A DNA stretch of 64,000 nucleotides, from contig NZ_JAJVKW010000001.1 in the NCBI RefSeq assembly GCF_024198255.1, positions 124,001 to 188,000 of the forward strand, in the 5' to 3' direction. The position numbers were made by a program, and so were the translations under genes. This document shows, one piece after another, positions 21,131-30,400 of this stretch (position 1 is its first letter; the number at the start of each line of letters is the position of its first letter). Below the pieces are notes generated by a model that had not been told where the DNA came from, did not search any database, and was given only the letters and a program-made list of their open reading frames with translations. The stretch comes from Myxococcus guangdongensis (lineage in GTDB: Bacteria > Myxococcota > Myxococcia > Myxococcales > Myxococcaceae).

Positions 21131-21670
21131 GGGGTGCTTGGACAACTTGCGCTGGAGGCTCCGTCGTTGGATGCGCAGCAGACGGGCGGCCTGGGAGATG
21201 TTGCCGCCACAGTCCGCGAGCACCCGCTGGATGTGCTCCCACTCCGCGCGCGCCAGCGAGGGCACCTGGTGCTCCAGGGCCGCGGCCTCTCCGGCCGGCA
21301 GCGTGGCGCCGGCGAAGGCCAGCAGGATGTCGTCCACGTCCACGGGCTTGGAGAGATAGTGCGTGGCGCCTCGACGCACGGCCTCCACCGCCGTGGCGAT
21401 GCTCCCGTAACCGGTGAGGACCACCATCGTCGTCCGCGCATCCAGTGCCTTGAGCTCGCGCACCAGGTCCAACCCGGAGCCGTCCGGCAGCTTCAGGTCG
21501 ATGACGGCGTAACCGGGGCGCAGCGACGGCGCCAGTTCGAGCGCCTCCTTCGCGCTGCCCGCGCCGTGGGCGGTGAAGCCCTTGCGCCCGAAGGCGCGCA
21601 CCAGTCGCTCGCGATAGGGCTCGTCGTCGTCGATGACGAGCACCACCGCGGAGGTCTCAGGCCGCTGCAT
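21119..21670 (-). CDS. RegA/PrrA/ActR-type response regulator
   Basis: 183 residues, the standard size for this family: receiver domain with acidic pocket DDDE (14-17), phospho-acceptor Asp58 in AVIDLKLPDGSG, Thr in VVLTGYGS and Lys in YLSKPVD, then a Fis-type helix-turn-helix at the C-terminus (GGNISQAARLLRIQRRSLQRKL). These regulators control respiration and redox genes in proteobacteria. The ATG at 21670 overlaps the end of the sensor kinase gene by 14 bp, so the pair is translated together. The gene's 3' end is the template of the tandem repeats downstream. Confidence 0.88.
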   Translation of the reverse strand: MQRPETSAVVLVIDDDEPYRERLVRAFGRKGFTAHGAGSAKEALELAPSLRPGYAVIDLKLPDGSGLDLVRELKALDARTTMVVLTGYGSIATAVEAVRRGATHYLSKPVDVDDILLAFAGATLPAGEAAALEHQVPSLARAEWEHIQRVLADCGGNISQAARLLRIQRRSLQRKLSKHPVRQ

Positions 21671-23039
21671 GGACAGGCTCCCTCCGGCACGGCAGCACGA
21701 GCGTGGCGCGAGTGCCCCGGCCCTCCTCCGTATCCAGCTCCAGCCGTCCGCCGCACAGCTCCGCGAACGTCTGCCCCAGGAACAACCCCAGCCCCATGCC
21801 CTGCCCCGCTGGCTTGGTGGTGAAGAACGGCTCGCCCACGCGCTCCAGCACCTCGCGGGGGATGCCCGTGCCCTGGTCCTCCACCACGAAGGCGGTGCCC
21901 TCGGCGTCACCGTGCACGCTCAACGTGACGGGCGCCTGCGACGCCTCGCTCGCGTGCAGCGCGTTGCGCACCAGGTTGGCCAGTACCTGCACCAGCCCGC
22001 GCGTGGGGAAGAAGAGCGACACGTCGGGCCCTTCCGTGAAACGCAGCCGCGAGAGTTCCCCGGCCGACAGCTGCTCGCGCAGCAGCCCGAGCACCGCGCC
22101 CGTCGTGGTGCGCTCGGGCACCTCGCCGTAGGTCTGCCCCGCGCGCGCGCTCATGCGCTCCAGGATGTCCCGGCAGCGCTCCACCTGGTCGCGGATGAGC
22201 CGCGCGTCCTCGAGCGCCTCGTTCGGCTCCTCCTGGATGAGCGCCTCCAGTTCGTTGGCCGCGATGGCGATGGTGCCCAACGGAGAGCCCAGCTCATGCG
22301 CCGCGCCCGCCGCCAGGGTGCTCAGCGAGGCCAGCTTCTCCGCCCGCGCCGCGAGCAACTGGGCGCGCACCAGCGCCTCCTGCCTGTCCCGAAGCGCCGC
22401 GGACACCCTCGCCACCATCAACGCGATGAGCATCACCGTCAGCGAGAAGGCGACCCACAGCCCCAGCACATGGCGCGAGTGCGGCGGCATGGGGCTGGCG
22501 ACATGGGCCACCTCGGCCAGCGGCACGTGCCACTGCATCAGCAGCATGGGCCCCAGCACGGACAGCATGGACAGGCAGACAATCCAGCGGCGCCCCAGCA
22601 CGAGCGCCGCCAGCGACACGTGCACCAGGTACAGCATGGCGAACGGGTTGTCCGGCCCCCCCGAGAGCGCGAGCATCGCCGTCAGCAGCATCGTGTCGAA
22701 CGCGAGCACGCCGCCCAGGTGGTGCGTCTTCACCACGGGCCCCCGACGCAACCACAGCGTCAGGAGCAGGTTGGACACGCCTGTGGTCGCCACCAGCGCG
22801 AGCAGCGGCACCACGGGCAGGTCCAGCTTCAGCCCGCGCACGGCCACGATGATGGTGAGCCCCGTGCCCGCCACGGCGTGCCAGCGCAGGCGCACCAGCC
22901 ACCGCAGGGCAATCGCGCTGGACGACAGCAGGTCCACCATGTCCTGCGCGGAGCGGTGGAAGGCGGAGCGAGGCGGAGGTGGTCTCGACGCCGGCGAGCC
23001 ACGCGGGGCCGCCTGCGAGTCGGAGGGCGGGCGGAACAC
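21657..23039 (-). CDS. RegB/PrrB-type redox-sensing membrane histidine kinase
   Basis: 460 residues. Six hydrophobic segments (about 55-210) precede the kinase core. The loop SGGPDNPFAMLYLVHV (126-141) is the RegB quinone-site signature GGxxNPF. The H box AAGAAHELGSPLG carries His248; N box NLVRNALHAS, G1 DQGTGIP and G2 GMGLGLF complete the ATPase. I cannot point to the redox-active Cys of RegB with confidence. Start choice is unclear: AAGGAGG lies only 1 base before the GTG at 23039, and the next in-frame ATG (22940) has a weak site; either retains all domains. The substrate is the adjoining RegA-like regulator, and the signal presumably the quinone pool. Confidence 0.88.
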   Translation of the reverse strand: MFRPPSDSQAAPRGSPASRPPPPRSAFHRSAQDMVDLLSSSAIALRWLVRLRWHAVAGTGLTIIVAVRGLKLDLPVVPLLALVATTGVSNLLLTLWLRRGPVVKTHHLGGVLAFDTMLLTAMLALSGGPDNPFAMLYLVHVSLAALVLGRRWIVCLSMLSVLGPMLLMQWHVPLAEVAHVASPMPPHSRHVLGLWVAFSLTVMLIALMVARVSAALRDRQEALVRAQLLAARAEKLASLSTLAAGAAHELGSPLGTIAIAANELEALIQEEPNEALEDARLIRDQVERCRDILERMSARAGQTYGEVPERTTTGAVLGLLREQLSAGELSRLRFTEGPDVSLFFPTRGLVQVLANLVRNALHASEASQAPVTLSVHGDAEGTAFVVEDQGTGIPREVLERVGEPFFTTKPAGQGMGLGLFLGQTFAELCGGRLELDTEEGRGTRATLVLPCRREPVHAAA

Positions 23040-23075
23040 GCCTCCTTGTAACCCGTAAGCCCCCGGTCCGCGAGC

Positions 23076-23090
23076 GCGTCAAGTTGACGC
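23076..23090 (-). promoter_or_regulatory. Palindrome GCGTCAA-G-TTGACGC upstream of the RegB-like gene
   Basis: A perfect 7-bp inverted repeat with a single central base, 37-51 bp upstream of the kinase start. Read as GCGTC-N5-GACGC it matches the site before the diheme-cytochrome operon and resembles the GCGnC...GnCGC pattern of RegA/PrrA targets, so autoregulation is plausible. It also lies between the kinase and the convergently arranged end of the M23 gene region. Confidence 0.55.
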
Positions 23091-23154
23091 AGGGGCACCG
23101 GACCAGGGAGGAGGAACACGACGCCCTGCTTCCCTGGCCGGTGCGGGGCTCGGA

Positions 23155-23673
23155 CTAGATGTAGCCCATCAGCTCACCACGGTCCAAGGCCTCGCCCTTC
23201 GACGTGTACGAGGAGTACCAGGACGTGTTCTTGGTGCCGTACTGGTCCTTCTGGAAGTGGGAGTGGGGACCGGTGGCGTTGCCCGTGCCACCCAGGTTGC
23301 CGACCTGGCAGCGATTGCACGTGCGGTCATACGAGTCACTGGTCTTGATCCAATGCCACTGCCGGAAGGACCACCCGTTGCCGAGGTTGAGCTTCGCCTC
23401 GTTCTGGTTGCCGCTGCCGTTGCCGTTGCACACCACGCCCGAGGTGCGCACCGTCACGTTCCAGTAGACGGTGGCGGACACGCCCGTCTCCGCCCCCCAG
23501 TAGTTGCAGCGCGAGTTCGCCACGTCCACGGCGCCGTGGTACGTGCCGCTCGAGTAATACGTGGTCGCCGTCACGGTGCTCGGATAGGGCGCCACGGCGG
23601 TGTACGCGAGCGCGGCCGTGGGAATGGAGACCAGGGCCGCCAGCGCCATCAGGCGCGACTTGGAGCTACGCAT
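23155..23673 (-). CDS. Secreted M23-type (lysostaphin-like) metallopeptidase
   Basis: 172 residues. The ATG at 23673 is preceded by AAGGAA and opens a signal peptide ending at ALA. The mature protein carries HGAVD (HxxxD) and GPHSHF (HxH), the zinc-binding signature of M23 peptidases that cut peptidoglycan cross-bridges, plus four Cys (two pairs) fitting extracellular disulphides. It is short for the family and lacks a separate cell-wall binding domain. Bacteriolysis during predation or own-wall remodelling are the likely roles. It follows the HEAT-repeat gene by 47 bp and may be in that operon. Confidence 0.75.
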   Translation of the reverse strand: MRSSKSRLMALAALVSIPTAALAYTAVAPYPSTVTATTYYSSGTYHGAVDVANSRCNYWGAETGVSATVYWNVTVRTSGVVCNGNGSGNQNEAKLNLGNGWSFRQWHWIKTSDSYDRTCNRCQVGNLGGTGNATGPHSHFQKDQYGTKNTSWYSSYTSKGEALDRGELMGYI

Positions 23674-23720
23674 CGTTGTTCCTTTCGGGCCGGCTGTGCG
23701 GCCCCCAGAAGGACTGCTGC

Positions 23721-24701
23721 TCAGCGAGCCTGACGCAACCGCTGCTTCTCCCTCAGGAGCAGGCTCCACTCCTGAAGACCGGTACTCAACGCGCCAATCC
23801 AGGCGTCGACCTCGGGAACCAGTCGCGGGTCGACACTCCGCAGCGCTCGCAACTCCGGCACCGCGCCCTGGAACCCCAGCCGCGCGAGGCTCTGGAGGAT
23901 GGCCGTCCGCACGCCCACGTCCTGCTCGGAGCGATACAGCGCGCCGAGCGTCTGACGCGCCCGCGCCATCTCCGACGCGGGCACACCGCCCAGCGCCGTC
24001 GCCGCCGACGCGCGCACCCGCGCGTCCTCACTGCCGAGCAGCGAGTGCAGCGCTCCGGCGGAACCCGCGCCGATGGCCGCGGTGGAGAGGTTGCCCAGGA
24101 TTCTCGCCGTCACCTTCGGGTCGCTCGACGCCGCGGCCGCCGCCACCGCCAGGTCCGAGGACGGCCCGTGCATCCCCGCGTAGACGAACTGGTTGTCCTC
24201 GATGAGGTTCGTCGCGGCTTCCTCGCGGACCTCGGGCGACGAGTCCCTCACCAGCTGCGAGTACAGGTCCCCGGTGTGCTCCTCCGCGCTCGTGCGCCGC
24301 AGCGCGCGCGTGGCGGCCGCTCGCACCGCAGGGTCCGCGTCCCCGAGCGCGCGCTTCGCCACGAGCTGGAGCGTGCCCGGACTCTCGCCCCGGTCCGTCT
24401 TCGCCGCCAGCGCCACCGCCAGGTGCTCCACCATGACGGGCTCCGTCTCGCGCTCGAAGGCCGCGCGCAGCTGCGCCTCCGACAGCGTGACGGCGGACTC
24501 CTTCAGGAGCTCGCGCAGATAGCGCCGGTACGCGGGCGACTTCGATTGGAGTCCGCGACGGATGGAGTCCATCAATCCCTCCACGGAGCACGTCTCCGGC
24601 TGGAGCGTGGGAGGCGGCGCGGCCCAGGACGGGAAGGACAGCAGGAGCGACGACAGGGCCAGCAGGCGGAGGGCCCGACGAGGAGACGAGGTGCGCGTCA
24701 T
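23721..24701 (-). CDS. Exported HEAT-repeat protein
   Basis: 326 residues with an N-terminal signal peptide (hydrophobic 11-27, cleavage near SWA). The rest is Ala-rich helical repeats of HEAT type, for example DADPAVRAAATRALRR and SEDARVRASAATALGG, about five to six units. Two residues that recur, Asp-x-x-V-R and A-A-x-A-L, are the HEAT core. Role is probably periplasmic protein binding. The start lies 6 bp after the stop of the next HEAT protein, so the two are one operon, likely with the M23 peptidase downstream. Confidence 0.75.
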   Translation of the reverse strand: MTRTSSPRRALRLLALSSLLLSFPSWAAPPPTLQPETCSVEGLMDSIRRGLQSKSPAYRRYLRELLKESAVTLSEAQLRAAFERETEPVMVEHLAVALAAKTDRGESPGTLQLVAKRALGDADPAVRAAATRALRRTSAEEHTGDLYSQLVRDSSPEVREEAATNLIEDNQFVYAGMHGPSSDLAVAAAAASSDPKVTARILGNLSTAAIGAGSAGALHSLLGSEDARVRASAATALGGVPASEMARARQTLGALYRSEQDVGVRTAILQSLARLGFQGAVPELRALRSVDPRLVPEVDAWIGALSTGLQEWSLLLREKQRLRQAR

Positions 24702-24707
24702 GGGGGC

Positions 24708-25919
24708 TCAGTCGTGGTGGAGACAGCCGAGGGGGTCCTGGTCCGCCAGCGCGTTCCACACGCGCTCGAAGTCCACGACGCCGCTGGCGTAGACGCGCTC
24801 GAAGTCCTGGTAGAGCGGCTGGAAGCGTGGGTCGAGGAGCGCCATCTTCGCCATGACGGGAAGCGCCTCACGCCCCGCGGCGCGCGCGGAGAAGCGGAAC
24901 AGCGCCCACCTCACGCACACGTCCTTCTCCGGTTCGAAGGCGCGCGTGAAGGTGTCCAGCACCTTCGCCCGGTCCTCGGACACGGCCAGGTTGTGCGCGG
25001 CGGCGGCGCGCGCGTCGGGGCTGCCCTCGGAGGTGAGCACCTTCGCGTAGCCGTCCGTGGCGCGTGCATCCAGCACCGGCGCCGTCTCCATCGGCGTGGA
25101 GAGCGCCATGTAGCGCACGTGCTCGTCGAGCGACTGCGTGCCGATGCTCAACAGCGACTCCAGATAGGGCGCCGCGTTCGCCGTGCGCCCATGGTCGTTC
25201 TTCATCACCCGGGCGATGGTCCGCGCCGCCGCCCACCCCGCCTCACCCGAGGCCGGGTCCCTGGCGAAGTCCGACAGCTTCGACAGCGCGTCGGCGGAGA
25301 GCTCTTTCTGCGTGTCCAACGCGGACAACACACCCGCGCGACGCTCGGGCGACAGCTCCTGGTCCAACCCCAGCTCCAGGATGCGCCGCGACACATCCGG
25401 CAGGTGCACCGCGTCCGAGTCCTTCAACGCCATCGCGAAGACCTTGAACTCCTTCGGCCCCGCCTCGCGCGTCCACTCCAACACCTCTCGCGCCTTGCCC
25501 GCGTCGCCGCCGATGAGCTCCGTCAGTCGCTCCTTGAGGTACATCCGGACCAGCGGGTCTCTCGACGCCAGCAGCGGCGCCGCCCACTCGCGGAACGTCT
25601 CCAGGCTCACGCCGTCATTGAAGCGCTCCAGCTCCCGCCAGCAGGTGGTGGCGTCATACCGGGGCGCCGCCTCGACGGCCTCCTCCTGCGCCACCCCTGC
25701 TGGGATTTGCCCACCCGCGCGAGCCCCCTGACGCGGCGCCCCACCCCCGGGCGCGACGCCAACACCAGACACCGGATTCGAAGGCGCGGAGTCCCCACGC
25801 CAGAAGGCCACCACCCCCACGACCAACACCAGCAACAGCCCACCCACGAGCACGGCGACGACGCGATGACGCGACAGCCGGCCCGAGGAGGTGGAGCGCG
25901 AAGACGTTTCGGGACGCAT
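24708..25919 (-). CDS. Membrane-anchored HEAT-like repeat protein
   Basis: 403 residues. One transmembrane anchor at about 20-40 follows a basic cytoplasmic tail (N-in, C-out). A Gly/Pro linker leads to helical repeats from about residue 90 on, less regular than in the downstream protein. Three Cys, one near the start (TTCWREL) and two near the end (DVCVRW, LGCLHH), could pair outside. It heads the operon with the second HEAT protein. The 120 bp upstream (25920-26040) is conspicuously AT-rich and presumably holds the promoter, but I cannot name -35/-10 boxes. Confidence 0.7.
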   Translation of the reverse strand: MRPETSSRSTSSGRLSRHRVVAVLVGGLLLVLVVGVVAFWRGDSAPSNPVSGVGVAPGGGAPRQGARAGGQIPAGVAQEEAVEAAPRYDATTCWRELERFNDGVSLETFREWAAPLLASRDPLVRMYLKERLTELIGGDAGKAREVLEWTREAGPKEFKVFAMALKDSDAVHLPDVSRRILELGLDQELSPERRAGVLSALDTQKELSADALSKLSDFARDPASGEAGWAAARTIARVMKNDHGRTANAAPYLESLLSIGTQSLDEHVRYMALSTPMETAPVLDARATDGYAKVLTSEGSPDARAAAAHNLAVSEDRAKVLDTFTRAFEPEKDVCVRWALFRFSARAAGREALPVMAKMALLDPRFQPLYQDFERVYASGVVDFERVWNALADQDPLGCLHHD

Positions 25920-26040
25920 GCCGCGCCGACCCTACTACGCACTCCAACCCTCCAAACCTTAAAATCTCAGAAATCAGACAATTACAGTATTTCCACGAAG
26001 ATACAATTCGCTCTGTCATTGCACGACACAGCGGAGCGGC

Positions 26041-27369
26041 TCATGGCGCAAAGAAAGGCACCACGGAGGTGGTGGCCATCATCAGGTTGCCGGAGGCGTC
26101 CTTCGCGAGCCCGTACAGCTTGATGGGACCCTTCACTGACGGAAGCTTCACGCGCCACGAGCCCGGGGTTGCACCGGGCGTGGAGCGCAGGCGGATGACC
26201 TCCCCGCGCTCGAAGCGGGTGGCGGCGCCCCGGAAGTTGTACGCGAAGGAGATGTCCAGCGGCCGGCCCTTCGGGTCCTTCACCTCGAAGGCCACCTCCG
26301 CCCAACTGCCCGAGGCCTCCTTCTTCACACCCTGGACGACGAGCGCGCCCACCTCCGGCAGCGGCGGCTCGGGCTTCTGACCGGTGTAGGCCTCGCGCAC
26401 GGCGTGCCACGCGGGCCGCGTCGACTTGTCCGACAACATGCCGAGCCACAGGCTGGTGTGGTCGAACGTCGAGCTGAAGTTGAAGACGAAGAGCCCCAGA
26501 CAGTCACCGGCGCGCACGTGGGGCGCGAGCAGCGTGTTCCACGCGTCGACGATGACGGCGTACTTCTCCCGGTCCTCGGGCTCGCGAGGGACACCTCGCT
26601 CATCCTTGGGCGCATCCCACTCGCCCTGTGCGCCGAACTCGGTGATGAGCCAGGGCTTGGTGCCGCCCTCCTTGCGCAGCGCCTCCGGCAGCACCTGGAG
26701 CCCCCGTCCATAGACATTGAGGCCATAGGCATCCAGCGACGGGACGAACTTCTCCCACCACTTCACCGCGAGCACCCACGCATCCACCGAGATGACCGGG
26801 TGCGAGTCGTCCACCTTCTTGATGTCCCGGACCACGCCCTCCAGGAAGCGGGCGTAGGCCTCCTTTGACGCGTCATTGGGGCTGTTGAGGATGACCTCGT
26901 TGCCCACGCCCCACGCGAGCACCGCCGGGTGGTCCTTGTAGCGCCGCACGCTCTCGAGCGTGTCCTCGCGCTGCTTCTTCATGCCCGCCGTGTCGGTGAG
27001 GTAGTCGAACGAGTCGTCATCCTCCGCGCCGGGCTGGCCATGCCGCATCCACAGCCCGACGAGCACCTTGAGCCCGTGCTTGTGCGCCGCGTCGAGCAGG
27101 GGCTGCGTCTGCGGCCCCACTCCCCAGGTCCTCAAAGTATTGACGCCGAGCGCCGCGAGCCGCGCGCAGTCCTGCTCGTACGCGGCCGAGCCCGCGCTGC
27201 CGCTGAACGTCACCCCCTTGGCGACGTAGGGGCGACCATCCACCTGCAAGCTCCAGCCGCCCTCCCCTTTCACCAGGGTGGTCCGGGCCTCCGCCACCGG
27301 ACCAACAGACATCACCACCGCGAACAGCCACACCAGGACGACGCCAGGACAGCGAAGTGTAGGGGCCAT
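26041..27369 (-). CDS. Secreted clan GH-A glycoside hydrolase (GH5/GH2-like TIM barrel)
   Basis: 442 residues with a signal peptide ending near AEA. The TIM-barrel glycosidase shows RTWGVG after strand 2, the acid/base Glu158 in WGVGNEV and the nucleophile Glu244 in LITEFGAQGEW, which is the strand 4/strand 7 Glu pair of clan GH-A. A beta-sandwich-like tail of about 110 residues follows residue 335. The substrate is likely a beta-1,4 or beta-1,3 glycan or mannan; I cannot narrow it. It stands alone between two intergenic gaps. Confidence 0.8.
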   Translation of the reverse strand: MAPTLRCPGVVLVWLFAVVMSVGPVAEARTTLVKGEGGWSLQVDGRPYVAKGVTFSGSAGSAAYEQDCARLAALGVNTLRTWGVGPQTQPLLDAAHKHGLKVLVGLWMRHGQPGAEDDDSFDYLTDTAGMKKQREDTLESVRRYKDHPAVLAWGVGNEVILNSPNDASKEAYARFLEGVVRDIKKVDDSHPVISVDAWVLAVKWWEKFVPSLDAYGLNVYGRGLQVLPEALRKEGGTKPWLITEFGAQGEWDAPKDERGVPREPEDREKYAVIVDAWNTLLAPHVRAGDCLGLFVFNFSSTFDHTSLWLGMLSDKSTRPAWHAVREAYTGQKPEPPLPEVGALVVQGVKKEASGSWAEVAFEVKDPKGRPLDISFAYNFRGAATRFERGEVIRLRSTPGATPGSWRVKLPSVKGPIKLYGLAKDASGNLMMATTSVVPFFAP

Positions 27370-27451
27370 GGGCGCGGAGGATAACGCCAGACAAATCGCG
27401 GGAAGAAATCCACCCGGGTCCGTTCAGCACGCCAGCAAAGGACCAATCACG

Positions 27452-30400
27452 ATGAACTTCTTGCGAAACACCCGCCGGGACCGGCGGAGATTCTGGGGCC
27501 TGGCGGCCGCGCTGGTGCTGGGCGCCTGTGGCGACAACGGCCTGCCGGAGACCGCCCGTCCGGCGGGCGACGAGCCGTTGGAGACGGGGACCACGGCGCA
27601 GCCGCTGGCCTTCTCCTCGCCCATGGACTTCTCGGAGCTGCGAGGGCTGCCCGCCGCGCCCGCCTCCATGGACACCACGGTGGGCGAGCTGCTCGCGGTG
27701 CTGCCCGACCCGCGCTTCGCCGACCTGCGCGGCGTGCTCCAGACGCGCCACCAGCCGACCGACAAGGTGCGCCTGCTGACGTCCTACGCGCGCGACTACC
27801 CCGTCTTCCTCAAGGGCAACCAGGCCCTGCTGCCCCAGGCCGACGGCGTCATCGCCACCCAGAGCCCCGTCGTCACCTGGCAGACGCTGGCCTCCAACGC
27901 CTGCTCCTCCACCCACGCGTGCGCCAACCTGTTCGAGGTGACGCAGCAGGAGACGGGCGCGCTCGAGCACAAGGTCATCGTCATCGTCGCGCCCGTGGTG
28001 GAGCTGGCGGGCCCGGTGCAGACGGGCGGCGCCACCCTCATCGTCGCCTCGGGCGGATACACCTCGCGCGGCTTCTCGGTGCGCACCACGCCCGGCCCGC
28101 GCACGCCGCAGCAGGACACGAACCTGGCGGACCTCATCGTCCCCCCGGGTCGCGACGGCCAGAATGGCGGCAGCTTCGTGCTCTACACCAACGTCCTCAA
28201 CGGCGTGCGCGTCGCCACCGCCGGAGAGAAGGGCGAGGACGGCTGGGCGGGCATCGACGCCGTGGGCAACCCTCCCACCACCACCATCACCGGCAACTAC
28301 GGTCCGGACCCGAAGGTGAGCTGCGCCGGCACCCCCACCTCGCAGGCCGGCCACGGCAGCAACGGCGGCAAGGGCGGCCGCTCCGGTGACGTCGTCATCC
28401 GCTACACCTCCCTCATCGGTCCTGGCCTCGTCAACGAGCCCCACAAGTCCTCGCCGATAACGCCCGAGCAGTGCTTCCAGGACGAGGATGGCCCCTGCCA
28501 CAGCCTGCGCTGCCGCTGGAACCCCGCCATCGCCCTGTGTGACTTGCGCACGGAGGCGGACAACACCCAGTGCAGCGACGGCATGGACAACGACCTCAAC
28601 GGCTACACCGACTGCGAGGACTACGCCTGCTCCAAGAACCCGCACGTCACCGTGTGCGCGGACGCGTCCTGGGGCCCCATCCAGCGCGAGTCCTCCGCGG
28701 AGGCCTGCAGCGACGGCAAGGACAACGACAACGACGGGAAGATCGACTGTCTGGACCCGGAGTGCAGCCAGCGCGGCTTCTGTCAGCTGGGCCGCCTGGC
28801 CAACAGCGAGTTCTCCGAGGACGCGTGCTCGGACGGCGTGGACAACGACGGTGACGGCTTCGTCGACTGCGCCGACTTCGGCTGCAAGAACTACTCGACC
28901 ACCTGCGGCACCGCGGGCGAGGGCGGCGACGACGAGTGCACGGACCTCATCGACAACGACGGCGACGGGCTGGGTGACTGCCAGGACCCCGGCTGCTACG
29001 GCAACGCGTACTGCGGCCTGGGCCCGGCGCTGCTGCTCACCACGGGCCTGGAGGAGACGAGCGACGTGGCGTGCTCGGACGGCGTGGACAACGACGTCGA
29101 CGGCGACGTGGACTGCGCGGACAAGGAGTGCCGCTACAACCCCCGCGTGCAGAGCGCCTGCGGCAGCGAGCGCACGGTGCTCAACTGCTCGGACGGCATC
29201 GACAATGACGGCGACGGCAAGGTGGACTGTCAGGACCCGGGCTGCGCCGGCAACCCCTACGTGAAGGTGTGCGAGCCGGACACCTACCCGTTCCTCCAGG
29301 AGGCCACCGCCGCCACCTGCTCGGACGGCATCGACAACGACGGCGACCACTATCCGGACTGCGCGGACTTCCAGTGCAACAACAGTCCGCTGACCGGCAA
29401 CGTGTGCGGCCCGCAGGAGAACACCTTCGTCCAGTGCACGGACGGCCTGGACAACGACAACGACAACCTCAAGGACTGCGCCGACCCCACCTGCCGCAAC
29501 AGCCCCTTCTTCGGAGACCTGGCGTGCAGGAACCAGATCCAGACCTGGCACGACGTGTCCCTGGGTGACTCCTACAACGGCCGCTACGTGGACACCCGCG
29601 CGGAGCTCGTCACCTCGGCGGCGCCGGCAAGCAAGAAGGGCCTGGCCGGCAAGCGTCTGTTCAAGACGGTGCCGGTGGTGGTGCAGGAGGCGCCCCCGGG
29701 CAGCTGCGAGTTCTATGACGACTACCTCTGCGTGCCCCGCGATGAGACGCGCACCTGCTACATCGGCACCAAGGCCAACGACGGCGCGGTGGGCGCCGCG
29801 GGCACCACCGGCACGCAGAAGGTGCTGCGCTCGATGCGCCGCGACGTGGACATGCTGCGCGCCCTGCTCGCGCCCCAGTCCTGGCGCGTGTCCCAGTCCC
29901 ACGCCAACGCCCTCTTCAAGCGGGGCGAGCTGCAGCGCGCAGGCTTCCACTACCTGCAGAACATCATGGAGATGGGCGGCATCCTGGCCCAGGCGGGCCT
30001 GGTGTGTGACGAGGTGCCCGCGGCGGGCCGTCCCTTCGCGGACCTGTACCTCTACGGCTCGCTGTGCCCGCTGATGGCCCACGACGTCACGCGCCTGAGC
30101 TTCCTGCAGAGCCAGCGCAACTTCTACGGCCTGGCCAAGGACACGCCCTTCAACCCTCACCTGCGCTACGAGCAGCTGCGCTCGGAGTTCGACGCGCTCT
30201 ACGGCGTGCTCGACAGCTCCGTGAACCAGTGGCTCACGCTGGCCAACGGCACGCAGCTGTCCGCGTGGATGACCCAGAACCAGGCCACGCTCAACGCGGA
30301 GGTCGGCGTGCTGGAGGCCGAGAAGCTGGTGGCCGACCAGCGCATCACCGTCGCGAACGCCTCCATGGCCGCGCTCCAGCAGTCCATGAACAACCGCAAG

